This document shows, piece after piece, positions 1 through 8,399 of a stretch of DNA of 64,000 bases. Each line of letters starts with the position of its first letter. Positions within the stretch are counted from its first letter, which is position 1. The stretch lies in contig ONSU01000014.1 of assembly GCA_900320545.1 (NCBI GenBank), positions 22,534-86,533 of the forward strand. The letters run 5' to 3'. The notes under the pieces were generated by a model. It saw only the letters and a list, made by a program, of their open reading frames with translations, was not told the origin of the DNA and ran no database searches. Origin of the DNA: an uncultured Bacteroidales bacterium (GTDB lineage Bacteria; Bacteroidota; Bacteroidia; Bacteroidales; UBA932). The translations under genes and the position numbers were made by a program.

Positions 1-2
1 TG

Positions 3-1889
3 GCCTATTCCACCGACCGCGCTACCGTAACCATCGCCCGCGCACTGGCCGGATATGCCACCGAGGGTAAACTTCCCGCGAGCGTCGAGACGGATTATCT
101 CTCCGCTTCCACTTCGCTCCAGGCCTTTGCCCAGCAGTTCGTAACCTACCTCGACGTCTGGGAGCAGAATGTCGCCGACATCCTCAGCGCCGACGGTGAC
201 GCCTGCGAAGACAACAACAACGCCTGGGAGCGGGTCCACTTCATTCCTATCCCGCAGGATACCCGCAACGACTGGGTCAAGCAGGGCTCGCAGTTCGATC
301 CCAAGTACCAGCCCTACCACACCATCAACATCGAAGGTACCGAATACACCGCCGCCCAGTGCTGGGAGATCGCCATCCGCGGTATGATGAACCTCTGTAC
401 GACCGAGGGCGAGGCCTTCCTCAACACGATGGCCCGCAACACCCCGATCCCTTACGGCAACGGCATGTCCCTGACCAAGGCTCCGATCAGCCGTCCTTCC
501 GCCGCCTGCATCTGGGGTAAATATCCCTGGTATGAGAAGAAGGGCGACGGCGGCCCCGTCACCTACAACGGACAGAAACTCGAGCAGGTCGGCATCGACT
601 TCATCCTCAAGTGCTGCTCCTGGCACGTCACCCGCAGCTTCATCAGCAACGACAACAACTCCCCGCTCGGAATGATCGGCAACTTCCAGCAGTTCGGCAC
701 CGGCAGCGGCACCCTCAACCTCGAGGGCTACGAAGGACTCATCTGCCCGATGAGAGAGTTCCTTATCCTCGCCCGTTTCTACAAATACATCCTCGACCAC
801 AACATTAACTCCAACGTCTATGACGCCCTCAAGGACGTGAAGGTCGATTTCGAACTCTACAACCAGGAGCTGCCCGTCTTCGTCAGCCCCGAGAGCCTGA
901 CCTTCGAGGCCACGCCGGACGGCGCAAAGACCATCACGCTCACGGCCAAAGAGGCATGGACAGCCACCACCGAAAACGAGTGGATCCATCTTGACAAATC
1001 TTCCGGCGCCGCCGGCGATGTCACCATCAGCGTCACCGTCGACAATTACACGGTAGAGGCAAGCCGTACGGGCATTGTCACGATCGCGGCCGGGGATTAT
1101 TCCAAGAACGTCTCCATCACCCAGAATGCCTGGGTCAAGCCCGCCGAGGCCACCATCAAGGATTTCGCCACCGCTTTCGTCGGCTGCCTCACGGTCTGGC
1201 AGAATACGGTCGGTATCGTCGATGCGGATGGTACGCATAATGGGAATACCGCTTGGCAGAACGTCCACCTCATCCCGATCGTCAACCCGAAGAACCCTTA
1301 TAACAACGAGGGTAACCAGTATGATCAGAAATATGCTCCGTTCTGGACGGCGAAAGTCCTCGACAACGAGTACACTTCCAACCAGTGCTGGGAGATTGCG
1401 CTCCGCGGCCTGATGGACCTCTGCACCGTCGAAGGCGACGAGCATCTGGTCAATATGGTCTCCAGGAACAACAATATGTACACGCTGGGCAACGGTGTCT
1501 CGATGAGCGCTCCGATGCCGAACTATTCCTCCAACAACTGCTGGGGTGAATATCCCTGGTACGAGTCCAACAATACCGTCAAGTACAACGGCGCCGACAT
1601 TACCGAGGTCGGCATCGAGTTCCTCCTCAAGTGCGCCTCCTGGCACTGTGTCCGCGGCCTGATCAAGAACAGCGGCAATACCAGCCCGCTCAACAAGATC
1701 GGCAACTACCAGGAATTCGGCACCAACACCTCCGGCACGCTTGTTCTGGAAGGCTACAGCGGCTATATCGCCGCCATGCGCGAGTTCCTCATCATGGCCC
1801 GTATTTACAAGTACATCCTCGACAACAACATCGAGAATAATGTCTATGATGCCATCAAGGATGTCAAGGTAGATTTCGCACTCTACTAG
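3..1889 (+). CDS. Secreted protein with two copies of a ~240-residue domain, a BACON domain and pseudomurein-binding-repeat-like segments (5' partial)
   Basis: The frame is open from base 3, so the start and signal peptide lie before the window; 628 residues are visible. Residues 1-35 contain a GYATEGKLPASV segment that resembles the pseudomurein-binding repeat (PMBR) of methanogen surface proteins. Two homologous domains follow (about 45-283 and 390-628). Both carry QCWEIA(I/L)RG(M/L)M(N/D)LC near the start, WGxYPWYE in the middle, a KC.SWH segment, and end in MREFLI(L/M)AR.YKYILD and DVKVDF.LY. Between them, about 292-385, lies a BACON-type beta domain (FVSPESLTFEA...WTATTENEWIHL), a fold usually linked to carbohydrate or mucin binding. 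The same ~240-residue domain ends the protein at 6059-7546. A perfect hairpin separates this gene from the operon that follows. Role inferred: a surface protein binding a cell-wall polymer. No catalytic motif was recognised. Confidence 0.8.
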   Translation, partial: AYSTDRATVTIARALAGYATEGKLPASVETDYLSASTSLQAFAQQFVTYLDVWEQNVADILSADGDACEDNNNAWERVHFIPIPQDTRNDWVKQGSQFDPKYQPYHTINIEGTEYTAAQCWEIAIRGMMNLCTTEGEAFLNTMARNTPIPYGNGMSLTKAPISRPSAACIWGKYPWYEKKGDGGPVTYNGQKLEQVGIDFILKCCSWHVTRSFISNDNNSPLGMIGNFQQFGTGSGTLNLEGYEGLICPMREFLILARFYKYILDHNINSNVYDALKDVKVDFELYNQELPVFVSPESLTFEATPDGAKTITLTAKEAWTATTENEWIHLDKSSGAAGDVTISVTVDNYTVEASRTGIVTIAAGDYSKNVSITQNAWVKPAEATIKDFATAFVGCLTVWQNTVGIVDADGTHNGNTAWQNVHLIPIVNPKNPYNNEGNQYDQKYAPFWTAKVLDNEYTSNQCWEIALRGLMDLCTVEGDEHLVNMVSRNNNMYTLGNGVSMSAPMPNYSSNNCWGEYPWYESNNTVKYNGADITEVGIEFLLKCASWHCVRGLIKNSGNTSPLNKIGNYQEFGTNTSGTLVLEGYSGYIAAMREFLIMARIYKYILDNNIENNVYDAIKDVKVDFALY

Positions 1890-1899
1890 TCTTTTTATT

Positions 1900-1927
1900 C
1901 CCGGAGGGCGGTGATACGCCCTCCGGG
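1900..1927 (+). other. Perfect 11-bp stem-loop between two lipoprotein genes
   Basis: CCCGGAGGGCG pairs with CGCCCTCCGGG around a six-base loop. No T-run follows on the plus strand, and the T-run present (1892-1896) lies upstream of the stem. It is therefore not a classic terminator. It may stabilise or process a transcript joining the gene at 3-1889 to the operon starting at 1949. Confidence 0.55.
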
Positions 1928-1948
1928 ATCCAATTAAACCAAACTGAC

Positions 1949-2953
1949 ATGAAGAAAATTCTCGTGCTCCTGAGCCTTGTTATTATAGCCCTTGGCTGTA
2001 ACAAAGAGCCGAACCCCGGCAAGCCGGACACCCCTGCCATACCCGCCTGGGAAGATACCAGCGCCGGCTGGCTCGTCCAGTCCCTCGCTGACGCGTATTC
2101 CCAGTGGGAGGAGAACAACAAGCTGCCATCTACCGTCAACTGGGAGGGCGTGAATATCTTTATAGGAGAATATGTCCGGGCCGGCATTTCGCTGGCGCTC
2201 AAGATGATCGACCACCCCCAGGACTGGATGGTCGGGAGTGTGGATTATCCTTCCGCCACCTTCGGCCTGACGACGGACGTCCCCTTCCTCCCGCAGGAAG
2301 TACCTTTCTCCGCCTTCGTGGAGCTGCTGCGCAAACAGTACAGGAATATGGAGGAAAACAAAGCCGTGGCGCTGAATATGGAGATCCCGGGCTATGAAGG
2401 CAGCAACCTGTCCACGACAGGCCTCGCCGTCATGCTCTGCCGCGGATTTGCCTGGTGGGTGGAGCACGGGGCTTTCCCGGAGAATATCAACACCTGGGAA
2501 GCCTCCTACACCCACGCGACCAGAAACTGCCAGGTTTCCTCGACCGTGGTGAAAGCCGCGCGGGATGCAGCCTGGACAAGAGCGGGTGTCACCGAAGCTT
2601 CCACCGACCGCGAGAAGGCCGTCGCCATCTTCAATTACGCCCGTGATGAATGGACCTGGCTCGATTACGCCAACACGTCCAGGGGCGCCGAAAAGACCAT
2701 CAACGACAAAAAGGGCAACTGCTGCGACCTTTCCCACGCGGTCATCGCGATGGCCCGCCTGAGCGGCATTCCCGCCCGCTATTTTCACGCCCAGTGCCAC
2801 TATTCCAGCGGATACATCGGCCACGTCGTATCCCAGATCTTCGTAGAAGGAAAGTGGTATATGGCCGACGCCTCCAACGACGGCAATACTTTCGGCAATG
2901 TGAAGTTTACAGATTATACCGGTTTGCATTATTATGAAGAGTTGCCTTTCTAA
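1949..2953 (+). CDS. Lipoprotein with PMBR-like segments and a transglutaminase-fold C-H-D peptidase domain; candidate pseudomurein endoisopeptidase
   Basis: 334 residues. A signal peptide with lipobox IIALGC places the lipid Cys at residue 17. Residues 40-190 hold helical repeats of PMBR type: YSQWEENNKLPSTV near 50-63 and a second GAFPENINTW near 174-183. The C-terminal domain has the full catalytic set of the transglutaminase-like superfamily: Cys258 in KGNCCDLSH, His292 in GHVVSQIFVEGKWY and Asp307 in MADAS. From memory, wording such as GIPARY.HA(Q/K)C..SSG, the Trp-Tyr after Gly-Lys, and AD(A)S..N.FG is typical of methanogen adhesin-like proteins and of the phage pseudomurein endoisopeptidases PeiW and PeiP, which cut the Ala-epsilon-Lys isopeptide bond. 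Family and triad are seen; pseudomurein as substrate is inferred from the repeats and neighbours. A protein crosslinking or ordinary peptidase role remains possible. The next gene overlaps its end by 20 bases. Confidence 0.82.
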   Translation: MKKILVLLSLVIIALGCNKEPNPGKPDTPAIPAWEDTSAGWLVQSLADAYSQWEENNKLPSTVNWEGVNIFIGEYVRAGISLALKMIDHPQDWMVGSVDYPSATFGLTTDVPFLPQEVPFSAFVELLRKQYRNMEENKAVALNMEIPGYEGSNLSTTGLAVMLCRGFAWWVEHGAFPENINTWEASYTHATRNCQVSSTVVKAARDAAWTRAGVTEASTDREKAVAIFNYARDEWTWLDYANTSRGAEKTINDKKGNCCDLSHAVIAMARLSGIPARYFHAQCHYSSGYIGHVVSQIFVEGKWYMADASNDGNTFGNVKFTDYTGLHYYEELPF

Positions 2954-5030
2954 ACTGATTCTTTGCATTTTTTCCGTCCTGATCATTCTTCCCGCCTGCG
3001 AAAGGCAGGGAAATGATGCCGCCGCCGACAAAATGGACGGCATCGTCATCAACGAAGTGTCTCCTTCCCCGGGAATCGGAAAGGAAGGATGGGTGGAACT
3101 CTACAACAAGAGCGAACACACGATCCGGCTCAAGGGCCTCCGTATCCTGCTCTCGACCAATGAGTTCATCGAAGAGAAAGTGGCGACCCTCAAGGAGGGC
3201 GAAATCAAGGCGGGCGGCTTCTACCTCGTCAGCACCGAAGCGGTCGATTTCTCGCTTCCCTTCCTTCGCGCCACCTTTACCGAACTCGGCATCGCCGATG
3301 CCGACGGCTACTCGCTGGACGTCTTCACCCCGTCCATCGACATCGGATCGACGGAGAAACCGGCGGACGGCGGAAGTTACGCCCGTCTCCCGGACGCAAC
3401 CGGCGACTGGACGCTGACCGCGACCGCAACCCCGGGCAGCCCCAATTTCAAACTGGTCCCCCATACGCTTACCAGCCTCGTCATCAACGAAGTCTGCCCC
3501 TCGGGCAAATGGATTGAAATCTACAACGCCGCCGCCTTCGAGCAGAACCTCGAATACGCAATGTTCACCAGCCCCGGAAACGTCCTGCTCTGCCAGGTTC
3601 CCGCCGGCGTGACCATCGAGGCCGGCGGCCATCTCGCGCTCGACTGTGAAGGAGAGGATGCCAACTTCAGCAATTTCACCTTCTACGACAACACGGGCTC
3701 CAAGAAGATCGTGGAGTTTTCCGCCTCGGGACTCGGGACGCTGTCCGAGGACGGTGCCTGGTGCCGCCTTCCCGACGGCACGGGAGCTTTCCGCACGACC
3801 ACAAGCCCCACAAAGGGGACCACGAACATCGTCGAAAGCAATTCGCTGACGGGCCTGGTCATCAACGAAGTGTCCCTCGCGGGCTGGGTCGAGGTGTGTA
3901 ATTCCTCCATCGAACAGATCAACGCCTCCGGCCTCGTGCTCAAATCCGGCTCCACCACCGTTGGGACCAAGGGGGCGACCTCCATCCCCGCAGGCGGCAA
4001 AGTCGTGTTCGACGTGGCCGTCACCGGCAACGAGACATTCAGGCTCTGCGGAAAGGACGGCACTGAGGTGAGTACTTTCTCCAATGGGGATGTGAAAAAA
4101 GATTCCCGCACGGCAAATGCAAGCACCTCCTGGAGCCGCCTCCCCGACGGCACCGGCAATTTTTACACCGTTCCGACCCCGACCAAGGGCGAGGCCAACT
4201 ACGGCATTGAGGAAGGCAACACCATCGCCATCTGGGTGCGCCGCTCCGACGCGATGACCTTCGACCTGGAAGGGCTCTGCAAGAACGGAATCGGCAACAT
4301 CATCCTCCACGAATGGGCTCTCAAGGACAACGGCACCGCAAAGGTCAACGCCATCTGCGCCAGGGCCCACCAGCTGGGCATGCGGGTCCACTTCTGGCTG
4401 CAGTGCTTCTGGTGGAACGACGACATCAAGTGGCGGCTGCCGGTGATCGACCGCAGCGGATCCACGCCCGCCCGCTACAACCAGGAACTCTTCGACGAAG
4501 TGATCGGCCGCGCACTCGGATATATGGACCTCGACATCGACGGCATCCACTTCGACTACATCCGCTTCGGCGGGACGGCCAGCAAGCACAACTGGCCCGA
4601 AGACGGCATCACGGGCATAGGAGCCATCACCGAATTCTGCCGTCAGGCCAACAGCCGGCTCAAGGGGAAGGATCCCGACATCATCCTCTCCGCCGCGTTG
4701 ATGGGAGAGCGGGGATCGCAGAACGCCTATGGCCAGGATCCCGCCCAGATGACCCAGTATATCGACGTGATCCTCCCGATGGCATACATCTCGTCCTACA
4801 ACTACTCCCAGAGCGTCAACGTGACCGTGGCCAACTGGTTCGCCGACCGTTGCAATGACAAACAGTGCTGGCACGGCATCTCGACATACAATTCCAACAC
4901 GCAGGGCCTCAGCAAGGCAGAACTCCTGCGCGACTGTTCCAATATCACTTCCTCCCGGGCCCACGGAATCGCGCTGTTCCGCTACGGACTCGGCGACATC
5001 CCCAACCTGACAGGAATGTTTGCCAGATGA
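2934..5030 (+). CDS. Lipoprotein with three lamin-tail-like domains and a C-terminal TIM-barrel glycoside-hydrolase-like domain
   Basis: 698 residues, beginning MKSCLSKLILCIFS and a lipobox ending IILPAC. Three lamin-tail (LTD) type beta domains follow, each opening with the signature (I/L)VINEV: around 36-175, 180-300 and 305-425. Each has a WVELYN-like strand and a SRLPDGTG-like end. Residues about 430-698 form a putative hydrolase barrel related to the next gene: WVRRSDAM, NIILHEWALKD, VHFWLQCF, DGIHFDYIRFGG (the Asp in a strand-end DYIR motif is a likely catalytic residue), LSAALM, YGQDPAQM and FRYG. The barrel resembles hydrolase-like domains I recall in Methanobrevibacter surface proteins. 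It lies in the operon, overlapping the preceding gene by 20 bases and the following by 4. Substrate unknown; a glycan chain of a cell wall is inferred. Confidence 0.8.
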   Translation: MKSCLSKLILCIFSVLIILPACERQGNDAAADKMDGIVINEVSPSPGIGKEGWVELYNKSEHTIRLKGLRILLSTNEFIEEKVATLKEGEIKAGGFYLVSTEAVDFSLPFLRATFTELGIADADGYSLDVFTPSIDIGSTEKPADGGSYARLPDATGDWTLTATATPGSPNFKLVPHTLTSLVINEVCPSGKWIEIYNAAAFEQNLEYAMFTSPGNVLLCQVPAGVTIEAGGHLALDCEGEDANFSNFTFYDNTGSKKIVEFSASGLGTLSEDGAWCRLPDGTGAFRTTTSPTKGTTNIVESNSLTGLVINEVSLAGWVEVCNSSIEQINASGLVLKSGSTTVGTKGATSIPAGGKVVFDVAVTGNETFRLCGKDGTEVSTFSNGDVKKDSRTANASTSWSRLPDGTGNFYTVPTPTKGEANYGIEEGNTIAIWVRRSDAMTFDLEGLCKNGIGNIILHEWALKDNGTAKVNAICARAHQLGMRVHFWLQCFWWNDDIKWRLPVIDRSGSTPARYNQELFDEVIGRALGYMDLDIDGIHFDYIRFGGTASKHNWPEDGITGIGAITEFCRQANSRLKGKDPDIILSAALMGERGSQNAYGQDPAQMTQYIDVILPMAYISSYNYSQSVNVTVANWFADRCNDKQCWHGISTYNSNTQGLSKAELLRDCSNITSSRAHGIALFRYGLGDIPNLTGMFAR

Positions 5031-5911
5031 TGAAAAGACTACTGTATCTGCTTGCCTTCCTCGCGGCGCTGGCCGCCTGTACCCGGACCTCCGTGAGCCC
5101 TCACGGGATCTGGCTATGGTCGAAGTATATGAACGAGGTGGATCTCGATTCCCTCGCCGCCAGGGATATCGATAATATCATCCTCCACGAGGTCTCTTTC
5201 GAGAAACACGGGGAGGACTCGACCCTGGCATTCATACGGGCCGCACAGAAAAAAGGGCTTAAGGTACACATCTGGTTCCAGTGCTTCTACAAAGACGGGA
5301 AATGGATCAATCCCGTGGATGATTCCCTCAACCGATATAAGCAGGAATACTTCGACGAGGTCATCGACCGGGCGGAAAAATATGCGAAGATGGGCGTAGA
5401 TGGCATCCACCTCGATTACATCCGCTTCGGCGGGACGGCCTACAGGCACAATCCGTCGGATTCCGTCACGGCGACCGGCTGCGTCACCGAATTCTGCCGG
5501 CAAATCCATCTGCGGCTCAAGGCCGTCCGGCCCGATATCGTCCTCTCCGCCGCCCTGATGCCCGAACCCGACAGCGAGTACTACTACGGTCAGGATCCCG
5601 CACAGATGGGGCAATACATCGACATCCTGATGCCGATGATCTATTATCACACCGGCAACTACCGCAAGAACGGTCTCGCATGGGCCCTTGAAGTGGCCGA
5701 TCATTTCGCCGAAAAGGGGGCTCCCGCCAGGGTTTGGGCCGGTCTCACGACCTATTATGATACCGACTCCACCCAGGTTGTCCCGATGACTGCGGACGAA
5801 ATCCTCGAGGACTGCCGCATCTTCGCCGACTCCACCCGCGCCGAGGGCATTGTCCTCTTCCGGTACGGTATCGGCGAATTGCCCGATTTAAATAGTTTAA
5901 ATTCCAAATAA
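5027..5911 (+). CDS. Lipoprotein, single-domain TIM-barrel glycoside-hydrolase-like protein
   Basis: 294 residues. The start is set at the ATGATG overlapping the previous stop; the longer upstream frame is an overlap shadow. A lipoprotein signal (MMKRLLYLLAFLAALAAC) is followed almost at once by the catalytic barrel: HGIWLWSKYM, NIILHEVSFEKHGED, VHIWFQCFYKDGKWINP, DGIHLDYIRFGGTAYRHNP, LSAALMPEPDSEYYYGQDP, ILMPMIYY, VWAGLTTY and VLFRYGIGE. It aligns over its length with the C-terminal barrel of the preceding gene, so the two are tandem paralogs, one with LTD modules and one minimal. The wording KVHIW.QCFYK.GKW.NP and the YYYGQD block are, from memory, the pattern of hydrolase-like domains in methanogen PMBR proteins. 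Transfer between archaea and bacteria in either direction is plausible. Its stop shares one base with the start of a short peptide gene. Confidence 0.82.
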   Translation: MMKRLLYLLAFLAALAACTRTSVSPHGIWLWSKYMNEVDLDSLAARDIDNIILHEVSFEKHGEDSTLAFIRAAQKKGLKVHIWFQCFYKDGKWINPVDDSLNRYKQEYFDEVIDRAEKYAKMGVDGIHLDYIRFGGTAYRHNPSDSVTATGCVTEFCRQIHLRLKAVRPDIVLSAALMPEPDSEYYYGQDPAQMGQYIDILMPMIYYHTGNYRKNGLAWALEVADHFAEKGAPARVWAGLTTYYDTDSTQVVPMTADEILEDCRIFADSTRAEGIVLFRYGIGELPDLNSLNSK

Positions 5912-6045
5912 TGATGAAAATCACGTACACATCCCCAACGCTACAAGTAATGCGGCTTGCAACACAAGCCGTGATCTGCCAGTCCGGGCAGCCTCAACCT
6001 TTCATCGACGACATGACGATTGAAGATGAATTACCTTTCGATTAA
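5911..6045 (+). CDS. Short 44-residue peptide of the 'MKxxYxxPxxxV' type
   Basis: Start at the ATGATG at 5911, sharing one base with the preceding stop (TAATG), and ending at TAA 6043-6045. The product begins MMKITYTSPTLQVMRLATQA and ends in an acidic tail IEDELPFD. Short peptides with a Lys-x-Tyr-x-x-Pro start, a hydrophobic middle and an acidic, Gly- or Asp-rich end are common in Bacteroidales next to fimbrillin-like genes, mostly unannotated. Position inside the operon with a tight overlap on one side and a 13-base gap on the other supports a real gene. Function unknown. Confidence 0.5.
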   Translation: MMKITYTSPTLQVMRLATQAVICQSGQPQPFIDDMTIEDELPFD

Positions 6046-6058
6046 AGCAGGAGCCGTT

Positions 6059-7546
6059 ATGAAAAAGATTCTTTTCACCTCGATTGCCGGTGCAATCCTT
6101 TGTATGGCCCTCTCTTGCCAGAAAGAGAATTTTATTCCCGCCGACGATATCAATAATTCCGATGTTCCCACAACGGGGTCAAGCGTCATCACGGCCGGAG
6201 TCGAAAAAACGAAAACCGCGCTCCAGGATGCCGGAAAGGTGTACTGGACCAACGGGGATGCCATTTGCGTAAATGGCATCACCTCGGCCGCGCTCGAATT
6301 GACCGAGCCCGTCGCCGCGGCTTCCTTTACCTTCGAGGGAATCCTTGCCGAGGAGAAGAAGGCCGTCTATCCCGCCACCGCCTGGACTTCAGACGGGACC
6401 GTCACGATTCCCGCCACGCAGGATGCGGGAACCAACGCTTCGTTCGCGGCCGGTGCCCTTCCGATGGTCGCCTATGCCGCCTCGGGCAACGACCTCACCT
6501 TCAAACATACGGCCGCCGTCATCAAACTCCAGCTCAAGAAGGGATTCACGTCCGACGAGATCGCCTATGCCGACTTCTTCGGCAACAACGACGAGCAGCT
6601 CAGCGGCGTGTTCTCGGTGGATTATGCGACCGGCGCCCTGACGCCCACCTCTACCGCCGCAGCCGATAAAAAAGTCCGCGTGACGATCGGAAAGACTCTC
6701 TCGAGCGAGGTCACTGCCGTCTATATCGCCGTCCCCGCCGCAACCTATTCCAACGGCTTCAAGATCAAGATCGTCGACATCAACGGCGTCACGATGACAA
6801 AGCGTGTAGGGACTTGTACATTGAAGAAAGGTTCCATTTATCCCACCCCGATCGACACTTTCGATGCAGACAATACCATCAAGGCGTTCGTGAAGTCCTA
6901 CGTAAATATCCTGAAAGTCTGGGAGAACACGACCGGTACTATTGATTTGATACAAGGGGAAAATTATTCCGGCGGTAGCTATAATGTAACGAATGCGCAT
7001 TATATTCCATCAACTACCACTATAATGGTTGGTGAGAATGTCTATAATACCGGCGATATGTATGAGCTGGCTCTTCGTTGCTATCTTCTCGTGCGGGGAT
7101 ACGATGGCCTTAATACGACTAAATATGGTAAAAACTCCATTCCTGCGCTGACCGGCGGGGCTGTCGGGATGAGTGAGACCATAATTCCCAATACGCATGA
7201 ATATTATTTTGGGACATCGCCCTATCTTGAAACACCTGGGAATGGTGGATATTTTTACACCCTGGACGGGAGCACTAAACTCTATCATACTGTAAAAGTA
7301 GCTGCTCTTGACAACTGGGCGATGCGTTCGCTGAATTTCCAGTCCGGCCATCCGACCACCAATATTTGTAGTTATAGTTCAGGACAACTTTCCGGTTTCG
7401 GCGGAAGTTTCTGTCCGATGAGAGCACTTGTTACTTACGCTTTCTTCTTCAAATATATGCTTGATAACGGCTATGACAAAGGTACAGAGGTCGGTAACAA
7501 CGTTTTACTCCGTTCCGAACTCTTTGGTAAAGAAGGTAATTATTGA
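6059..7546 (+). CDS. Fimbrillin-like lipoprotein ending in the repeated ~240-residue domain
   Basis: Start chosen at the ATG at 6059, preceded by AGGAG and giving a lipoprotein signal (MKKILFTSIAGAILCMALSC); upstream in-frame ATGs at 6020 and 6026 would bury it. 495 residues. Residues about 30-270 are fimbrillin-like: SVITAGVEKTKTAL, VYWTNGDAICVNG and FKHTAAVIKLQL are hallmark strands of Bacteroidales FimA/Mfa-type and related surface lipoproteins. From about 275 the protein switches to the domain found twice in the gene at 3-1889: FVKSYVNILKVWENTTG, YELALRCYLL, FCPMRALVTYAFFFKYMLDNG. DNA coding this second half (about 6940-7545) is visibly richer in A and T than its neighbours, as if joined by recombination. 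One base separates it from the kinase gene. Likely a surface-exposed binding protein. Confidence 0.78.
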   Translation: MKKILFTSIAGAILCMALSCQKENFIPADDINNSDVPTTGSSVITAGVEKTKTALQDAGKVYWTNGDAICVNGITSAALELTEPVAAASFTFEGILAEEKKAVYPATAWTSDGTVTIPATQDAGTNASFAAGALPMVAYAASGNDLTFKHTAAVIKLQLKKGFTSDEIAYADFFGNNDEQLSGVFSVDYATGALTPTSTAAADKKVRVTIGKTLSSEVTAVYIAVPAATYSNGFKIKIVDINGVTMTKRVGTCTLKKGSIYPTPIDTFDADNTIKAFVKSYVNILKVWENTTGTIDLIQGENYSGGSYNVTNAHYIPSTTTIMVGENVYNTGDMYELALRCYLLVRGYDGLNTTKYGKNSIPALTGGAVGMSETIIPNTHEYYFGTSPYLETPGNGGYFYTLDGSTKLYHTVKVAALDNWAMRSLNFQSGHPTTNICSYSSGQLSGFGGSFCPMRALVTYAFFFKYMLDNGYDKGTEVGNNVLLRSELFGKEGNY

Positions 7547-7547
7547 T

Positions 7548-8396
7548 ATGATTCTGATCGCTGACAGCGGCGCGACCAAGACCCAGTGGGCCTGCGTGAG
7601 TCCGGACGGGAAGAAGAAGACCGAGTTCTTCAGCCAGGGATATAACCCCAATTATATCTCCGGGCCGGAGATCGTGGCGGATATCCGGGCCACGATGCCC
7701 GCGGAGCTGGAGGCGGACGCCGTCCGGGAGATTTATTTCTACGGAGCGGGCGTGACGCCGATGCAATACGGGTTTATGGAGGAGACGCTGCGGAAAGTTT
7801 TCGGCAAGGCGGACAGGGTGTTCATCGCGATGGACACCCTCGCCTCCTGCCGGGCGCTGCTGCAGCGCGAGAGCGGTTTTGCCGCCATTCTGGGCACCGG
7901 ATCCAATTCCTGCCTGTACGACGGTGAGAATGAGGGGCTCAATGTGGATTCGTGCGGATTTATCCTCGGCGACGAAGGCAGCGGCGGCTATCTCGGCAAA
8001 CGGCTCATCACCGATTTCATCCGGGGCAACATGCCCGCGGCGGTGCACGAAATGGTGGGAAAGGTCATCGGGAAAAGCAATGAAGAACTCATTGACACCA
8101 TTTACACCAAGCCCTTTCCGAACCGCTTTTGCGCGCAATACGCCCGGCTCATCAGTGAGAATCTTGACTTCGACCCGTACTTCCCGGAACTGGTGAAGGA
8201 CGCCTTCCGGAAATTCTTCTCCCGGATTGTCACGCACTACCCCGACTATCAGCAGTACGCCTTCAACGCGGTAGGGTCCGTCGCATACTACTTCCGGCCC
8301 CTGCTGGAAGAAGTGGCGGCCGAATTCGGGATGAAGGTCGGCACCATCCTCCAGGCCCCGATGGAAGGGCTCATCCAATATCATCTGGCAAAGTAG
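7548..8396 (+). CDS. N-acetylglucosamine kinase-like protein (BadF/BadG/BcrA/BcrD ATPase family)
   Basis: 282 residues; start at the ATG one base after the previous stop, giving MILIADSGATKTQW, the phosphate-1 loop of the ASKHA fold. Further signatures: AMDTLASCRALLQ, an ILGTGSNS phosphate-2 loop, and GFILGDEGSGGYLGKRL, typical of N-acetylglucosamine/glucosamine kinases of Bacteroidetes. The predicted reaction is ATP-dependent 6-phosphorylation of an amino sugar in the cytoplasm. The gene is directly followed, after 3 bases, by a sugar permease, a pairing I know from amino-sugar or peptidoglycan-fragment salvage in this phylum. Placed after secreted hydrolases it would handle the GlcNAc set free. 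The exact sugar is inferred. Confidence 0.85.
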   Translation: MILIADSGATKTQWACVSPDGKKKTEFFSQGYNPNYISGPEIVADIRATMPAELEADAVREIYFYGAGVTPMQYGFMEETLRKVFGKADRVFIAMDTLASCRALLQRESGFAAILGTGSNSCLYDGENEGLNVDSCGFILGDEGSGGYLGKRLITDFIRGNMPAAVHEMVGKVIGKSNEELIDTIYTKPFPNRFCAQYARLISENLDFDPYFPELVKDAFRKFFSRIVTHYPDYQQYAFNAVGSVAYYFRPLLEEVAAEFGMKVGTILQAPMEGLIQYHLAK

Positions 8397-8399
8397 CGT

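Noticed and set aside
2907-4964. 685-codon minus-strand open frame
   Set aside because: It is antisense to the LTD/hydrolase lipoprotein, which has a lipobox and domain motifs. The antisense product shows no known family; high GC produces such shadows.
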